From Deltaproteobacteria bacterium (GTDB lineage Bacteria; Desulfobacterota_B; Binatia; Bin18): a DNA stretch of 23,472 bases. The number at the start of each line of letters is the position of its first letter. Position 1 is the stretch's first letter. A model generated the notes under the pieces. That model was not told the origin of the DNA. It made no database searches and worked only from the letters and a program-made list of their open reading frames with translations. Positions 1 to 7,075 of this stretch are shown here, one piece after another. The stretch lies in assembly GCA_012271025.1 (NCBI GenBank), contig JAAXHF010000123.1, positions 1 through 23,472 on the forward strand, written 5' to 3'. The position numbers and the translations under genes were made by a program.

Positions 1-990
1 GATCCCCAGATCGACCGCTCAAAAGGCCCGGCCGAGCAGGCCGACCCTGGGGCCGCTCTGCACCGCGTGCGCGAGACGGACCGCGGCCTCGTCGTCCGTG
101 GCGCGCGCATGCTGTCAACCCTGGCCCCGTTTTCCAACGAGCTGTGGGTCGGCCCGTTTTACCCGCGCAAGCCGGGCGAGGAAGCCTACGCCCTGTGCTT
201 TGCCGTACCGATGGATATCCCCGGCCTCAAATTCGTCTGTCGTGAAGCCTACAGCACCGGCCGCAGCGACTTTGACCGGCCGCTGTCATCCCGCTTTGAC
301 GAGGAAGACGCGCTGGCGATTTTCGACGATGTGGAAGTGCCCTGGGAGCGGGTCTTTATCAACGGCGATATTGAGGTGTCCAACTATATTCTGGGCCACG
401 CGCCCGGCTATGCCCTGCTCCAGGGGGTGATTCGCGGCACGGTCAAGCTGCGCTTCATGGCCGGTCTGGCGTGTTCGGTAGCCGAAGCCATAGGCCGGAC
501 CGCAGCCGCGCATGTCCAGACCCAGCTCGGAGAGCTGATCGCCAATGTCGAGATTGCCAACGGCCTGGTGCGGGCGGCCGCCCAGGACGTGGACGCCGGT
601 CGGCGCGAGGGCACTTCGCTGCGCGCCCTGGCGGCCAGCCTGTGGGTGTTTCTGCCCCAGGCGCATGTGCGGGCGGCGGAAGTCCTGCGCCAGCTGAGCG
701 GCAGCGGTCTGATTCTAACACCAACGGAAAAGGACCTGGAAAATCCGGCCATTGCGCCCTATCTCGAACAGTACCTGCGCGGCAAGGATTTGCCCGCCCA
801 GGAGCGCGTGCGGTTGTTCAAGCTGGCCTGGGATATGTTGGGCGAGCAGTTTGGCAGCCGCCAGCTCCAGTACGAGTGGTTTTACGCCGGCGACCCCAAT
901 TTTACCCGTGCCCGCTTCTACCGCTCGCCTGCGGTCAAGCAGTACCGGGCCATGGTTGAGCGGCTGCTCGACACAACCGCTACCGATTGA
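1..990 (+). CDS. 4-hydroxyphenylacetate 3-hydroxylase (HpaB-type) family flavin monooxygenase, C-terminal part
   Basis: The reading frame is open from base 1 and ends at TGA 988-990, giving 329 residues. The 5' end lies outside the window; HpaB-family proteins are about 480-520 residues, so roughly 150-190 are missing. Visible family features are an N-terminal segment with DPQIDRSKGP, a VRGARMLSTLAPF stretch that belongs to the flavin/substrate domain, and DDVEVPWERVFI leading into the all-helical C-terminal domain. Family members are the large oxygenase component of two-component systems that use reduced flavin from a separate reductase to hydroxylate phenols; no reductase gene is visible here. 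The family also contains 4-hydroxybutyryl-CoA dehydratase-like proteins, so the substrate is open. The gene converges on the VOC gene with only 8 bp between the two stop codons. Family assignment is firm; the specific reaction is inference. Confidence 0.88.
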   Translation, partial: DPQIDRSKGPAEQADPGAALHRVRETDRGLVVRGARMLSTLAPFSNELWVGPFYPRKPGEEAYALCFAVPMDIPGLKFVCREAYSTGRSDFDRPLSSRFDEEDALAIFDDVEVPWERVFINGDIEVSNYILGHAPGYALLQGVIRGTVKLRFMAGLACSVAEAIGRTAAAHVQTQLGELIANVEIANGLVRAAAQDVDAGRREGTSLRALAASLWVFLPQAHVRAAEVLRQLSGSGLILTPTEKDLENPAIAPYLEQYLRGKDLPAQERVRLFKLAWDMLGEQFGSRQLQYEWFYAGDPNFTRARFYRSPAVKQYRAMVERLLDTTATD

Positions 991-998
991 GAGCGGGC

Positions 999-1532
999 CT
1001 AGCGGGGAGCGTCCTTGAGATCACTCGTGTCTTCGAGGCCCAGGGCACGGATCGAGGCCTGGAAGCGCTCCTGCATGACGCCGTCGTCGTCAACAAAATC
1101 CCGTGTCAGGCAGCAGAATTCCAGCTGCATGCCATTCGGGTCCTTGAAGTAGATCGACTTGGCCCAGTCGTGGTCAACGACCTCGGACACGTCTACGCCC
1201 TTGTCCAGTAGCTCCTGGCGCTTGGCCGCCAGGCCGGCCTCGGTCCCAGCCTCAAACGCGAAGTGATAAAACGCGTTCGGCACGCCGAGTCCGCGGTTGA
1301 TCCCTGCGTCGTACTCCTGGGGTACGCCCGGCACCTCGCGCGCCTCCATGAAGGCCAGCAGCTGGTCGCGACCGGTATCAAAGAAGATGTGCCGGATATG
1401 CCCGCCCTCTTTGACCTTGATCGTATCGCAGCGCACCGGCTTGAAACCCAGAATATTCTCGTAAAAGTCGCGGGTCTTATCCAAATCCAAGGTGGACAGA
1501 CCCAGATGCGAGAACCCTTTTTGCGTCGTCAT
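999..1532 (-). CDS. VOC-family (glyoxalase/bleomycin resistance/dioxygenase) protein
   Basis: A 177-residue protein with the vicinal-oxygen-chelate fold. It shows the opening FSHLGLSTLDLDKTRDFY, a middle NAFYHFAFE strand and the closing FKDPNGMQLEF strand. The likely metal ligands are His9, His90 and Glu138, in the usual H-H-E pattern. The family includes glyoxalase I, extradiol ring-cleavage dioxygenases and resistance proteins, and the sequence does not tell which applies. The start is ATG at 1532 because AAGGAGG lies just upstream at the right distance; a 41-residue in-frame extension further upstream has no such site and no family similarity. The C-terminal 35 residues beyond the VOC fold are polar. 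It is a single gene, tail-to-tail with the HpaB-type gene and divergent from the SMP-30-like gene. Confidence 0.88.
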   Translation of the reverse strand: MTTQKGFSHLGLSTLDLDKTRDFYENILGFKPVRCDTIKVKEGGHIRHIFFDTGRDQLLAFMEAREVPGVPQEYDAGINRGLGVPNAFYHFAFEAGTEAGLAAKRQELLDKGVDVSEVVDHDWAKSIYFKDPNGMQLEFCCLTRDFVDDDGVMQERFQASIRALGLEDTSDLKDAPR

Positions 1533-1863
1533 AACCGAACCCTCCTTGTGGTCGCCCTTATCCCCCGCCTCATTGCAGGGAGACAGGGCAGGTCTACCCA
1601 CATGCCTTAGCATAGCCCCTCCCCTCATGGGAAGCCGTGGTCTTCGGCACCCCACCCGGACTCTGCCAGCGTGTGGCTGCGGTCTTGGCAGGAGCGGTCC
1701 TTGCCAAGATCACTTCGGTCAGTGATAACAAGCGGCACGGCGTATCGAAGCGATGGTGGCGATAGCCGATACGCTGGTGGTGTCGGATTGCGCCTCCGGC
1801 GAATTCGACCTGCAGAACTGACACCGTAATGGCCTCAGCATGACAGCAAAAGGAGCGTGGAGC
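1533..1863. other. Divergent intergenic region, no gene recognised
   Basis: These 331 bases separate two divergently read genes and should contain both promoters. No convincing -35/-10 pair was found. There is an inverted repeat with arms TCTTGGCA (1683-1690) and TGCCAAGA (1702-1709) around an 11-nt spacer, which could be an operator. Short open frames here show no recognisable protein. Confidence 0.5.
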
Positions 1864-2805
1864 ATGGCGACATTTTCTCTGGACCAGGTAGCAATTTTTG
1901 GCAAAGGCGTTCTTCAGGCCGAAGGCGTGGTCATTGATAAAGACGGCGTGGCCTATGGCGCGGGTCGCAACGGCATTGTGTACAGAGTCACCCCGGACGG
2001 GACAGTGGGTGAAATGGCTCGCTTGCCGGAGGGCTCCATGCCCAACGGCGTGACCATGGACCGTGAGGGCAATATTGTCTACTGCGACCTGGCCAAGCAG
2101 GCCGTGATGCGCGTCTCCCAGACCGGCCACGTCTCGCTTATTGCCGACCAGGTGGGCGAGGTGAAGCTCACCATGCCGAATTTCGCCAGCTATGACGCGG
2201 AGGGCAATTTGTACGTCTCCAATTCGTCGAGCGCCCCGACGCTGGAAAAGGCGCTTGACGAGCTGGCACAGCCGGCCCCGAATGGTGCCCTGGTCCGCAT
2301 CCGCCCGGACGGCCGGGGTGATGTCGTTGCCACGGGCATTTACCTGGCCAACGGGACGGCTATCGCGCCGAATGAAGATGCGGTCTACGTGCTGGAAAGC
2401 ACCCGGGATGACTGCCTGCGCATTCAGATCAAGAAAGACGGGACTTTTGGCGCACCTGAAATATACTCCAAAGACTTTCCCGCCCTGCCCGACGGGATGG
2501 CCTTTGACGTAGACGGCAATCTCTACGTCACGCTGCCGGCCAAGATTGGCGGCTCACACACGCTCCAGGGCATTGCCCATCAGGGTGTCAATATGGTTCC
2601 GGCTCATCAGATCATCAAAGTGGATACGAATGGGCAGTGGAGTCTGCTGATTGACGACCCCGAAGCCCAAAAGCTGAATTTTCCCACCAACTGTGCGTTT
2701 GGCGGTCCGGACTTGCAGGACCTCTATTTTGCCAATCTGGAGGGCGACCATTTCAGCCGCGTGCATACCGGCGTACGCGGGCATCCGCTCTATCATCAGC
2801 GCTAA
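1864..2805 (+). CDS. SMP-30/gluconolactonase/LRE-like beta-propeller hydrolase
   Basis: A 313-residue six-bladed beta-propeller of the SMP-30 type, with repeated blade motifs such as DGVAYGAGRNGIVYRV, EGNLYVSN and DGNLYVTL. Residues matching the divalent-metal site of SMP-30 lactonases are present: Glu20 (QAEG), Asn106 (MPNF), Asn163 (LANGTAI) and Asp210 (PDGMAFD). Known members hydrolyse sugar or other lactones; the true substrate here is unknown. The start is ATG 1864, with GGAG at 1852-1855 eight bases upstream; an in-frame ATG at 1840 would lie upstream of that site. No signal peptide is evident, so the protein is probably cytoplasmic. It converges on the DUF488 gene, with 23 bp between stops. 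Confidence 0.85.
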   Translation: MATFSLDQVAIFGKGVLQAEGVVIDKDGVAYGAGRNGIVYRVTPDGTVGEMARLPEGSMPNGVTMDREGNIVYCDLAKQAVMRVSQTGHVSLIADQVGEVKLTMPNFASYDAEGNLYVSNSSSAPTLEKALDELAQPAPNGALVRIRPDGRGDVVATGIYLANGTAIAPNEDAVYVLESTRDDCLRIQIKKDGTFGAPEIYSKDFPALPDGMAFDVDGNLYVTLPAKIGGSHTLQGIAHQGVNMVPAHQIIKVDTNGQWSLLIDDPEAQKLNFPTNCAFGGPDLQDLYFANLEGDHFSRVHTGVRGHPLYHQR

Positions 2806-2828
2806 GCGCTGTTGACCGAAGTGATAAC

Positions 2829-3266
2829 TCATCCCAGATGGACAATCTCAACATCGCCCCAGTGCCTTTCGAGATATTCGGCAACCAGCCGACGGTGGCA
2901 GTGGTCGGGCTTGTCCTCGCTGCATAGCAGGCAGCCGTTGGAGATTGTCCTTTTTATCCCTTTCTTGCCGATGCGACGCTCATCCATAAGGGCCAAAAAC
3001 TGGCGCTCATACGTTTCCCAGTCCTTGTGCTCGTTACGATAGGCGTCCAGCATCTCTCGGGTGGGGGCGAGCTGCGGCAAATGCACGTACTCCATCCGAC
3101 AAATTTTTTTCAGAAAGTATGCGAGGTCGTCTTTTTTGGCGAAGCCCGCCAGTTGGGAGCTATTGTTCAGCCGGACATCGACCACACGTTTTGCGCCGGA
3201 CTCACGCAGGAGTTCAAAGAAAGTGGCGGCGGATTTTTTCGTGAAGCCAAGGGTATATATTTTCAA
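2829..3266 (-). CDS. DUF488 family protein
   Basis: A 145-residue protein with the two DUF488 hallmarks: an N-terminal KIYTLGFTKKSAATFFELL followed by VVDVR, and the C-terminal cysteine/histidine signature LLCSEDKPDHCHRRLVAEYL. The family has no settled biochemical function. The C-x-x-x-x-x-x-x-C-H arrangement suggests metal or nucleic-acid contact, which is inference. The start is an unusual TTG at 3264-3266, supported by a strong AGGAGGG site six bases upstream; no in-frame ATG lies nearby. Directly upstream on the same strand is a relic that contains the beginning of a second, different DUF488 protein, so the locus probably once held two copies. Confidence 0.85.
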   Translation of the reverse strand: MKIYTLGFTKKSAATFFELLRESGAKRVVDVRLNNSSQLAGFAKKDDLAYFLKKICRMEYVHLPQLAPTREMLDAYRNEHKDWETYERQFLALMDERRIGKKGIKRTISNGCLLCSEDKPDHCHRRLVAEYLERHWGDVEIVHLG

Positions 3267-3272
3267 CGTATG

Positions 3273-3279
3273 CCCTCCT
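3273..3279 (-). promoter_or_regulatory. Ribosome binding site for the TTG start of the DUF488 gene
   Basis: AGGAGGG on the minus strand lies six bases before TTG 3266. It decides the start, because the neighbouring frame offers no ATG. Confidence 0.7.
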
Positions 3280-3308
3280 GCTGATTGACGTCGGTCTGGG
3301 TTTTTCCG

Positions 3309-3603
3309 TCAATATAGGTAGGCCACGTCGTGCCGTGGCAGCAGTTGGACGAACGTTTCCGGCAAATGGTTGGAATGGCCGACCGTGAACACCGGATATG
3401 GGGTTGCGTCGGTGACTTCGCGCCAGTTCACGCCCACCAGCGGCCAGACCATGAGGCGGGCCACGTAGAGAATGGCCGCCGCCGTCGCGTAAGCCGGGAT
3501 GGAGCCGGTCAGCGGCGCAAAGAACAGGCAGGCCAGGAACAGCACCGCGACAACGACCGCCGTGCTCCGCCAGGCCAAAGTAGCGGCCAAGAATCGCTGT
3601 CAT
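3309..3603 (-). pseudogene. Chimeric relic: C-terminal piece of an NCS2 purine permease fused to the N-terminus of a DUF488 protein
   Basis: On the minus strand one open frame (3590 to the TGA at 3309) first reads as the end of an AzgA/PurP-type NCS2 nucleobase permease: VLFLACLFFAPLTGSIPAYA, then ILYVARLMVW and VGVNWREVTDATP. That part includes two hydrophobic membrane segments. It then switches directly to VFTVGHSNHLPETFVQLL, the start of a DUF488 protein, and stops after about 28 residues. A full permease is about 430 residues and DUF488 about 120-180, so neither part can work. In the next frame, from ATG 3603, the residues GLAEHGGR resemble the conserved permease segment that should come just before, which suggests a frameshift or small deletion. 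It lies between the intact DUF488 gene and higA. The parts are recognised from family memory; the deletion history is inference. Confidence 0.65.
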
Positions 3604-3642
3604 GGAGTCCTCTCAATCACGCCGACGCAGTCCCACAGCTCG

Positions 3643-3996
3643 TCATGCTGCACGCGGGGTGACCTCCCGCTCGATCTTACGGCGCAGCGTATGCCCGGCG
3701 ACATCAAGATCGTAGCGAGTCTGAAGATTGAGCCAGAACTCCGGTGTCGTCCCGAAATAGTACCCGAGGCGGAGCGCGGTATCCGTCGTAATGGCACGGC
3801 GTCCATGCACGATATCGTTCAACCGCGGTCGTGACACCTTGAGTATCTGGGAGAGTCGGTACACGCTGAGTTCCAGCGGCGCCAGAAATTCGTCACGGAG
3901 AATCTCACCGGGATGGACCGGCGGCAGCCGCCGTCCAGAGATTACATCCGAGAAGTCTACCCGTCCCCGGTCCACATCGCTGCGTTTGATAGGCAT
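3643..3996 (-). CDS. higA: HigA-family antitoxin (XRE-type HTH)
   Basis: A 117-residue HigA-type addiction-module antidote. It carries the family block PPVHPGEILRDEFL, a helix-turn-helix (VYRLSQILKVSRPRLNDIV), the GRRAITTDTALRLGYYFGTT stretch and the closing EFWLNLQTRYDLDVA. HigA neutralises HigB and, with it, represses the operon by binding a palindromic operator. The start is ATG 3996, preceded by GAGG six bases away. Nearby GTG codons at 4008 and 4002 are less likely, because the GAGG would then overlap or follow them. The gene begins 15 bases after the end of higB, in the usual toxin-first order. The C-terminal tail (LRRKIEREVTPRAA) is basic. Confidence 0.93.
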   Translation of the reverse strand: MPIKRSDVDRGRVDFSDVISGRRLPPVHPGEILRDEFLAPLELSVYRLSQILKVSRPRLNDIVHGRRAITTDTALRLGYYFGTTPEFWLNLQTRYDLDVAGHTLRRKIEREVTPRAA

Positions 3997-4011
3997 GGTC
4001 ACCCTCACTTC

Positions 4012-4293
4012 TTAATAGTAGTCAATGATCTCAACCTCCCAGGCTTCGCCATCGCGCCAGACAAAACAGATACGCCACCGGTCGTTTATGCGCAGGCTAT
4101 GCCGCCCTCGACGATCTCCCCGCAATGCCTCCAATCGATTGCCAGGCGGAGCCCGCAGGTCATCAAGCTGAGCGGCCGCCTCAATAGCCAGGAGCTTTGC
4201 CCGCGCTCGTCGCTGAATCTGCATTGGTAAGCCACGAACGGCCTGCCCCGCGAAGACAGCTGCGGTGCGCTTGTTGGCGAAGGTTTTGATCAC
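4012..4293 (-). CDS. higB: HigB-family (RelE-like) toxin, mRNA interferase
   Basis: A 93-residue RelE/HigB-fold protein. It runs from IKTFANKRTAAVF, through the helix with RRARAKLLAIEAA and the loop NRLEALRGDRRGRHSLRIND, to the strand pair WRICFVWRDGEAWEVEIIDYY. HigB toxins cut mRNA at the ribosome; the Arg/His-rich GDRRGRHSLRIN segment is the usual active-site region. The start is GTG 4293, which gives exactly the family length and the family N-terminus. No clear ribosome binding site precedes it, because a 13-bp inverted repeat begins only two bases upstream. The same frame stays open far upstream, antisense to the DyP gene, but that extension is not HigB-like. Confidence 0.9.
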   Translation of the reverse strand: MIKTFANKRTAAVFAGQAVRGLPMQIQRRARAKLLAIEAAAQLDDLRAPPGNRLEALRGDRRGRHSLRINDRWRICFVWRDGEAWEVEIIDYY

Positions 4294-4295
4294 GA

Positions 4296-4326
4296 ACCAA
4301 GCGTAACGAGAAACGTTACGCTTGGT
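4296..4326. promoter_or_regulatory. Perfect 13-bp inverted repeat, probable higBA operator
   Basis: The arms ACCAAGCGTAACG (4296-4308) and CGTTACGCTTGGT (4314-4326) are exact complements around a 5-nt AGAAA spacer. The repeat lies immediately upstream of the higB start. HigBA operons are autorepressed through palindromes near their promoter, so an operator role fits. In the RNA it would also form a strong hairpin over the higB translation start. Confidence 0.65.
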
Positions 4327-4500
4327 CAAGTCCCGCAGGGCGGCGTACGCCGACAAGCCAAGGTATCGAATGCGCCTTTGGCTTATCCGTATCCGACCTC
4401 CGAGCGTATCTCCGCGCCTGTACCACAGCCACCTGCACGCGGAAAGGGTGAACAGGACACCGGACTTGACAAGCCGGCCCGAGGGATATGCCATGGAACC

Positions 4501-5433
4501 ATGCCTTCCCATACGCCTCGTCCGCAGTCCGCCATCATTCCCGAACCCGGTCGGCACGCCTTGTTCCTGATCCTGCGGATCCACGACCCAGAAAAAAATG
4601 GTCCGGCAGCGGCGAAAATCCTGACCGAAGTCCCGGCCTTGATCGACAGCCTTGGTGCAACCGACCGGAACGCGGCCCTGGTCGGAAGCGTCGGTTTCGG
4701 ATCGGAATTCTGGGATGTCATTTCCCCCGGCAAGCGCCCGGTCGGGTTGCGACCGTTCAGCGCCATTGACGCGGCCGGGCAAACCGCCCCCAGTACCGGC
4801 GGGGACGTGCTCGTGCATCTCATTTCCGAGCGCCAAGACTTGAACTTTGAGCTGGCCATGCAGCTCCGCACCCGCCTGGGCGACAGGGTGGCGGTGATGG
4901 ACGAGGTCCACGGTTTTCGCTACCTCGACTCGCGGGCTCTGACCGGTTTCATTGACGGCACGGAAAATCCCGAGGGAGACGCGGAACGGGCCGAGATCGC
5001 CCTGATTGGCGACGAGGCCCCGGATTTTGCCGCCGGGAGTTATGTCTTCACCCAGCGCTACACGCATCAGCTGGCAAAATGGGCCGCGATCTCCGAACAG
5101 GAGCAGGAGGGCGCGGTCGGACGCCGCAAAGCCGATAGTGAAGAACTCCCGGACGACATCAAACCGCCGACCGCCCACATCAGCCGGGTCGTGATCGAAG
5201 AAGACGGGGAAGAGCTTGAGATCGTGCGCCACAGCTTTCCCTACGGCACGCTGAACGAGCACGGCCTGTTCTTCATCGCCTATACCAGTAACCTCGATAT
5301 CCCGGAAAAAATGCTGCACCGGATGCTGGGGACGACTGGCGACGGCCACCATGACCACCTGATAGACTTCACCCGGGCCGTATCCGGGGCGCACTTCTTC
5401 GCCCCGTCTCTCGAGGTGCTGAGCCAACTCTGA
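4501..5433 (+). CDS. DyP-type haem peroxidase (YfeX-like)
   Basis: A 310-residue dye-decolourising peroxidase, close to the about 300 residues of YfeX-type members. The GxxDG signature is present as GFIDGTENP (149-157) with distal Asp152. The haem-ligand histidine is likely His226 (PTAHISRV) and the distal arginine Arg243 (EIVRHSFPYG). The enzyme uses H2O2 to oxidise bulky phenolic or porphyrin substrates. No Tat or Sec signal is visible, so it is probably cytoplasmic. The start is ATG 4501, since QSAIIPEPGRHALFLILRI matches the family N-terminus; the ribosome site is weak, with GAGGG fifteen bases upstream. The frame is open further 5' but lacks family similarity. It is divergent from higBA and 80 bp before the amidase. 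The C-terminus ends at SLEVLSQL without an encapsulin-type tail. Confidence 0.9.
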   Translation: MPSHTPRPQSAIIPEPGRHALFLILRIHDPEKNGPAAAKILTEVPALIDSLGATDRNAALVGSVGFGSEFWDVISPGKRPVGLRPFSAIDAAGQTAPSTGGDVLVHLISERQDLNFELAMQLRTRLGDRVAVMDEVHGFRYLDSRALTGFIDGTENPEGDAERAEIALIGDEAPDFAAGSYVFTQRYTHQLAKWAAISEQEQEGAVGRRKADSEELPDDIKPPTAHISRVVIEEDGEELEIVRHSFPYGTLNEHGLFFIAYTSNLDIPEKMLHRMLGTTGDGHHDHLIDFTRAVSGAHFFAPSLEVLSQL

Positions 5434-5513
5434 GCAAGATCGATCCGGCCTGTCGCGCGTTTGACAAATCCGCCCTCTGGCCGGTATGGGAAGACGCAAA
5501 AGGAGGCGGGAGT

Positions 5514-7070
5514 ATGTTGCCACGGCCCACTATCGAGGATGTGATCGCACACGGCAGAACGCTCGGCCTCGCCCTCAGCCAGGCCGAGGCGCGCAGCATG
5601 CAATCGCGCATGCTTGAGCACATCGACAGCTTTGAGCGCTTTCACGAGCTGCGGATTGAGGAGGAGCATCTGCCCCTCGATGTCACCGACCGCGACCCGG
5701 GCTACCGTCCGACCGAAGATGAAGACCCGCTCAACGTCTTTATCCGCAAGTGCTGGGTGGCGGGTGTTGACGAGGGTCCGCTCAAGGGCAAAACCATCGG
5801 CCTCAAGGACCACATCAGCGTGGCCGGGGTGCCGCTCACCCTGGGCTCGCATTTCATGGACGGCTATACCCCCGACTTTGACGCCAGTCTTGTCACCCGG
5901 CTGCTGGCCGCCGGCGGCACAATCGTCGGCAAGATGAATATGGAGGACTTTTCGTTTGGCGGGCCGGGCCTGAGCGGCATTGGCGATTTCGGCCGTCCGC
6001 TCAACCCCCACAACCCCGCCCATGTCACCGGCGGCTCGTCGTCCGGCTCGGCCGCAGCAGTGGCCGGCGAACTGGTGGACATCGCCTTTGGCGGCGATCA
6101 GGGCGGCTCAATCCGCCTGCCCGCCGCCTGGTCCGGCTGCCTGGGCCTGATGGCCACCCACGGGCTTATTCCGCACACCGGCGTGTTTGGCCTCGATCCG
6201 AGCATCGACTACGTCGGCCCGATGACGCGCACGGTGGAAGACCTGACCGCCGTGCTGAGCTGCGTGGCCGGACCGGACGGCTACGATCCGCGTCAGACCC
6301 AGCTCCCGGCCCGGCTGCCCGACTACGGCCAGGCGTTGACGCGCGGCATTGACGGCATCACCATCGGGGTGTTGTCCGAGGGCTTCGGCTTTGCCGGCAG
6401 CCAGCCGGAGGTCGAGCAGGCGGTCCACGCCGCCCTGGCCAGCCTGGAGGGTGCCGGCGCCCGGCTCAGCTCGGTGTCCGCCCCACTCCACGACAAGGCG
6501 CTGCTGGCCCTGCTGCCGATCTACTTTGAGGGCGGCAAACACATGTTCGAGACCAACCTGGGCGGGGCTTTTGCCAGGACCTACTACCCCAGCTCCCTGA
6601 TCTCCAGCTTTGGCCGCTTCAAGCACGGCCACGACCACGAGTTGCCGCTCAACTACAAACTCGGCCTGCTGATGGGCGCCTATCTGAACCGCTTCACCCA
6701 CGGCCGGCTGTACGCCAAGGGTCACAACGTCCGTCCCACCTTTGTCAAACAGTACAACCAGGCCCTGGCGCAGGCCGATGTTCTGGCCCTGCCAACGAGT
6801 CCGATGACCGCTCCCGTCTACCGCCAGCCCCAGGACGCCCAGGAGGCGATTGAGCACACCCTGTTCGGCGGTCAGCTGGGCATGGACCTGGGCCTGGTCG
6901 CCCACAACACCGCCCCGTTCAACCTGACCGGTCATCCGGCGCTCAGCATCCCGTGCGGCAAGGTCGGCGGGCTGCCGGTCGGCCTGATGCTGGTCGCCCC
7001 GTATTTTCGTGAAGACCTGCTGCTCCAGGTCGCGGCGGTCTACCAGTCCCTGACCCCAAGCCAAGGATAA
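5514..7070 (+). CDS. Amidase-signature (AS) family hydrolase
   Basis: A 518-residue amidase-signature enzyme of full family length. The catalytic elements are all visible: Lys98 in GLKDH, the glycine/serine loop TGGSSSGSAAAVAG with cis-Ser175, and the nucleophile Ser199 in GGDQGGSIRLPAAW. Such enzymes hydrolyse amides, from simple carboxamides to Glu-tRNA(Gln) partners. The absence of gatC/gatB neighbours and the N-terminal extension of about 70 residues before the core argue against a GatA role. The start is ATG 5514, with AAAGGAGG upstream. The stop lies 5 bp before the start of the next gene, an amidohydrolase, so the two are surely co-transcribed and may act in sequence on one substrate. 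The substrate is unknown. Confidence 0.92.
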   Translation: MLPRPTIEDVIAHGRTLGLALSQAEARSMQSRMLEHIDSFERFHELRIEEEHLPLDVTDRDPGYRPTEDEDPLNVFIRKCWVAGVDEGPLKGKTIGLKDHISVAGVPLTLGSHFMDGYTPDFDASLVTRLLAAGGTIVGKMNMEDFSFGGPGLSGIGDFGRPLNPHNPAHVTGGSSSGSAAAVAGELVDIAFGGDQGGSIRLPAAWSGCLGLMATHGLIPHTGVFGLDPSIDYVGPMTRTVEDLTAVLSCVAGPDGYDPRQTQLPARLPDYGQALTRGIDGITIGVLSEGFGFAGSQPEVEQAVHAALASLEGAGARLSSVSAPLHDKALLALLPIYFEGGKHMFETNLGGAFARTYYPSSLISSFGRFKHGHDHELPLNYKLGLLMGAYLNRFTHGRLYAKGHNVRPTFVKQYNQALAQADVLALPTSPMTAPVYRQPQDAQEAIEHTLFGGQLGMDLGLVAHNTAPFNLTGHPALSIPCGKVGGLPVGLMLVAPYFREDLLLQVAAVYQSLTPSQG

Positions 7071-7075
7071 GCCGT

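Noticed and set aside
1594..2130. A 178-codon minus-strand frame in and beside the gap before the SMP-30-like gene
   Set aside because: Most of it is antisense to the SMP-30-like gene, and the rest has no recognisable domain.
5380..5433. Possible encapsulin-loading peptide at the C-terminus of the DyP peroxidase
   Set aside because: The protein ends right after the catalytic domain (SLEVLSQL), without the linker and the Gly/Leu/Ile/Lys-rich tail of cargo DyPs, and no encapsulin gene is near.
4012..5523. A 503-codon minus-strand frame ending in HigB
   Set aside because: Only the last 93 codons are HigB-like. The rest is antisense to the DyP peroxidase gene and continuous by chance, so the toxin was started at GTG 4293.
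5514..7070. Glutamyl-tRNA(Gln) amidotransferase subunit A
   Set aside because: No gatB or gatC neighbours, an N-terminal extension before the core, and a catabolic context make a free-standing amidase more likely.
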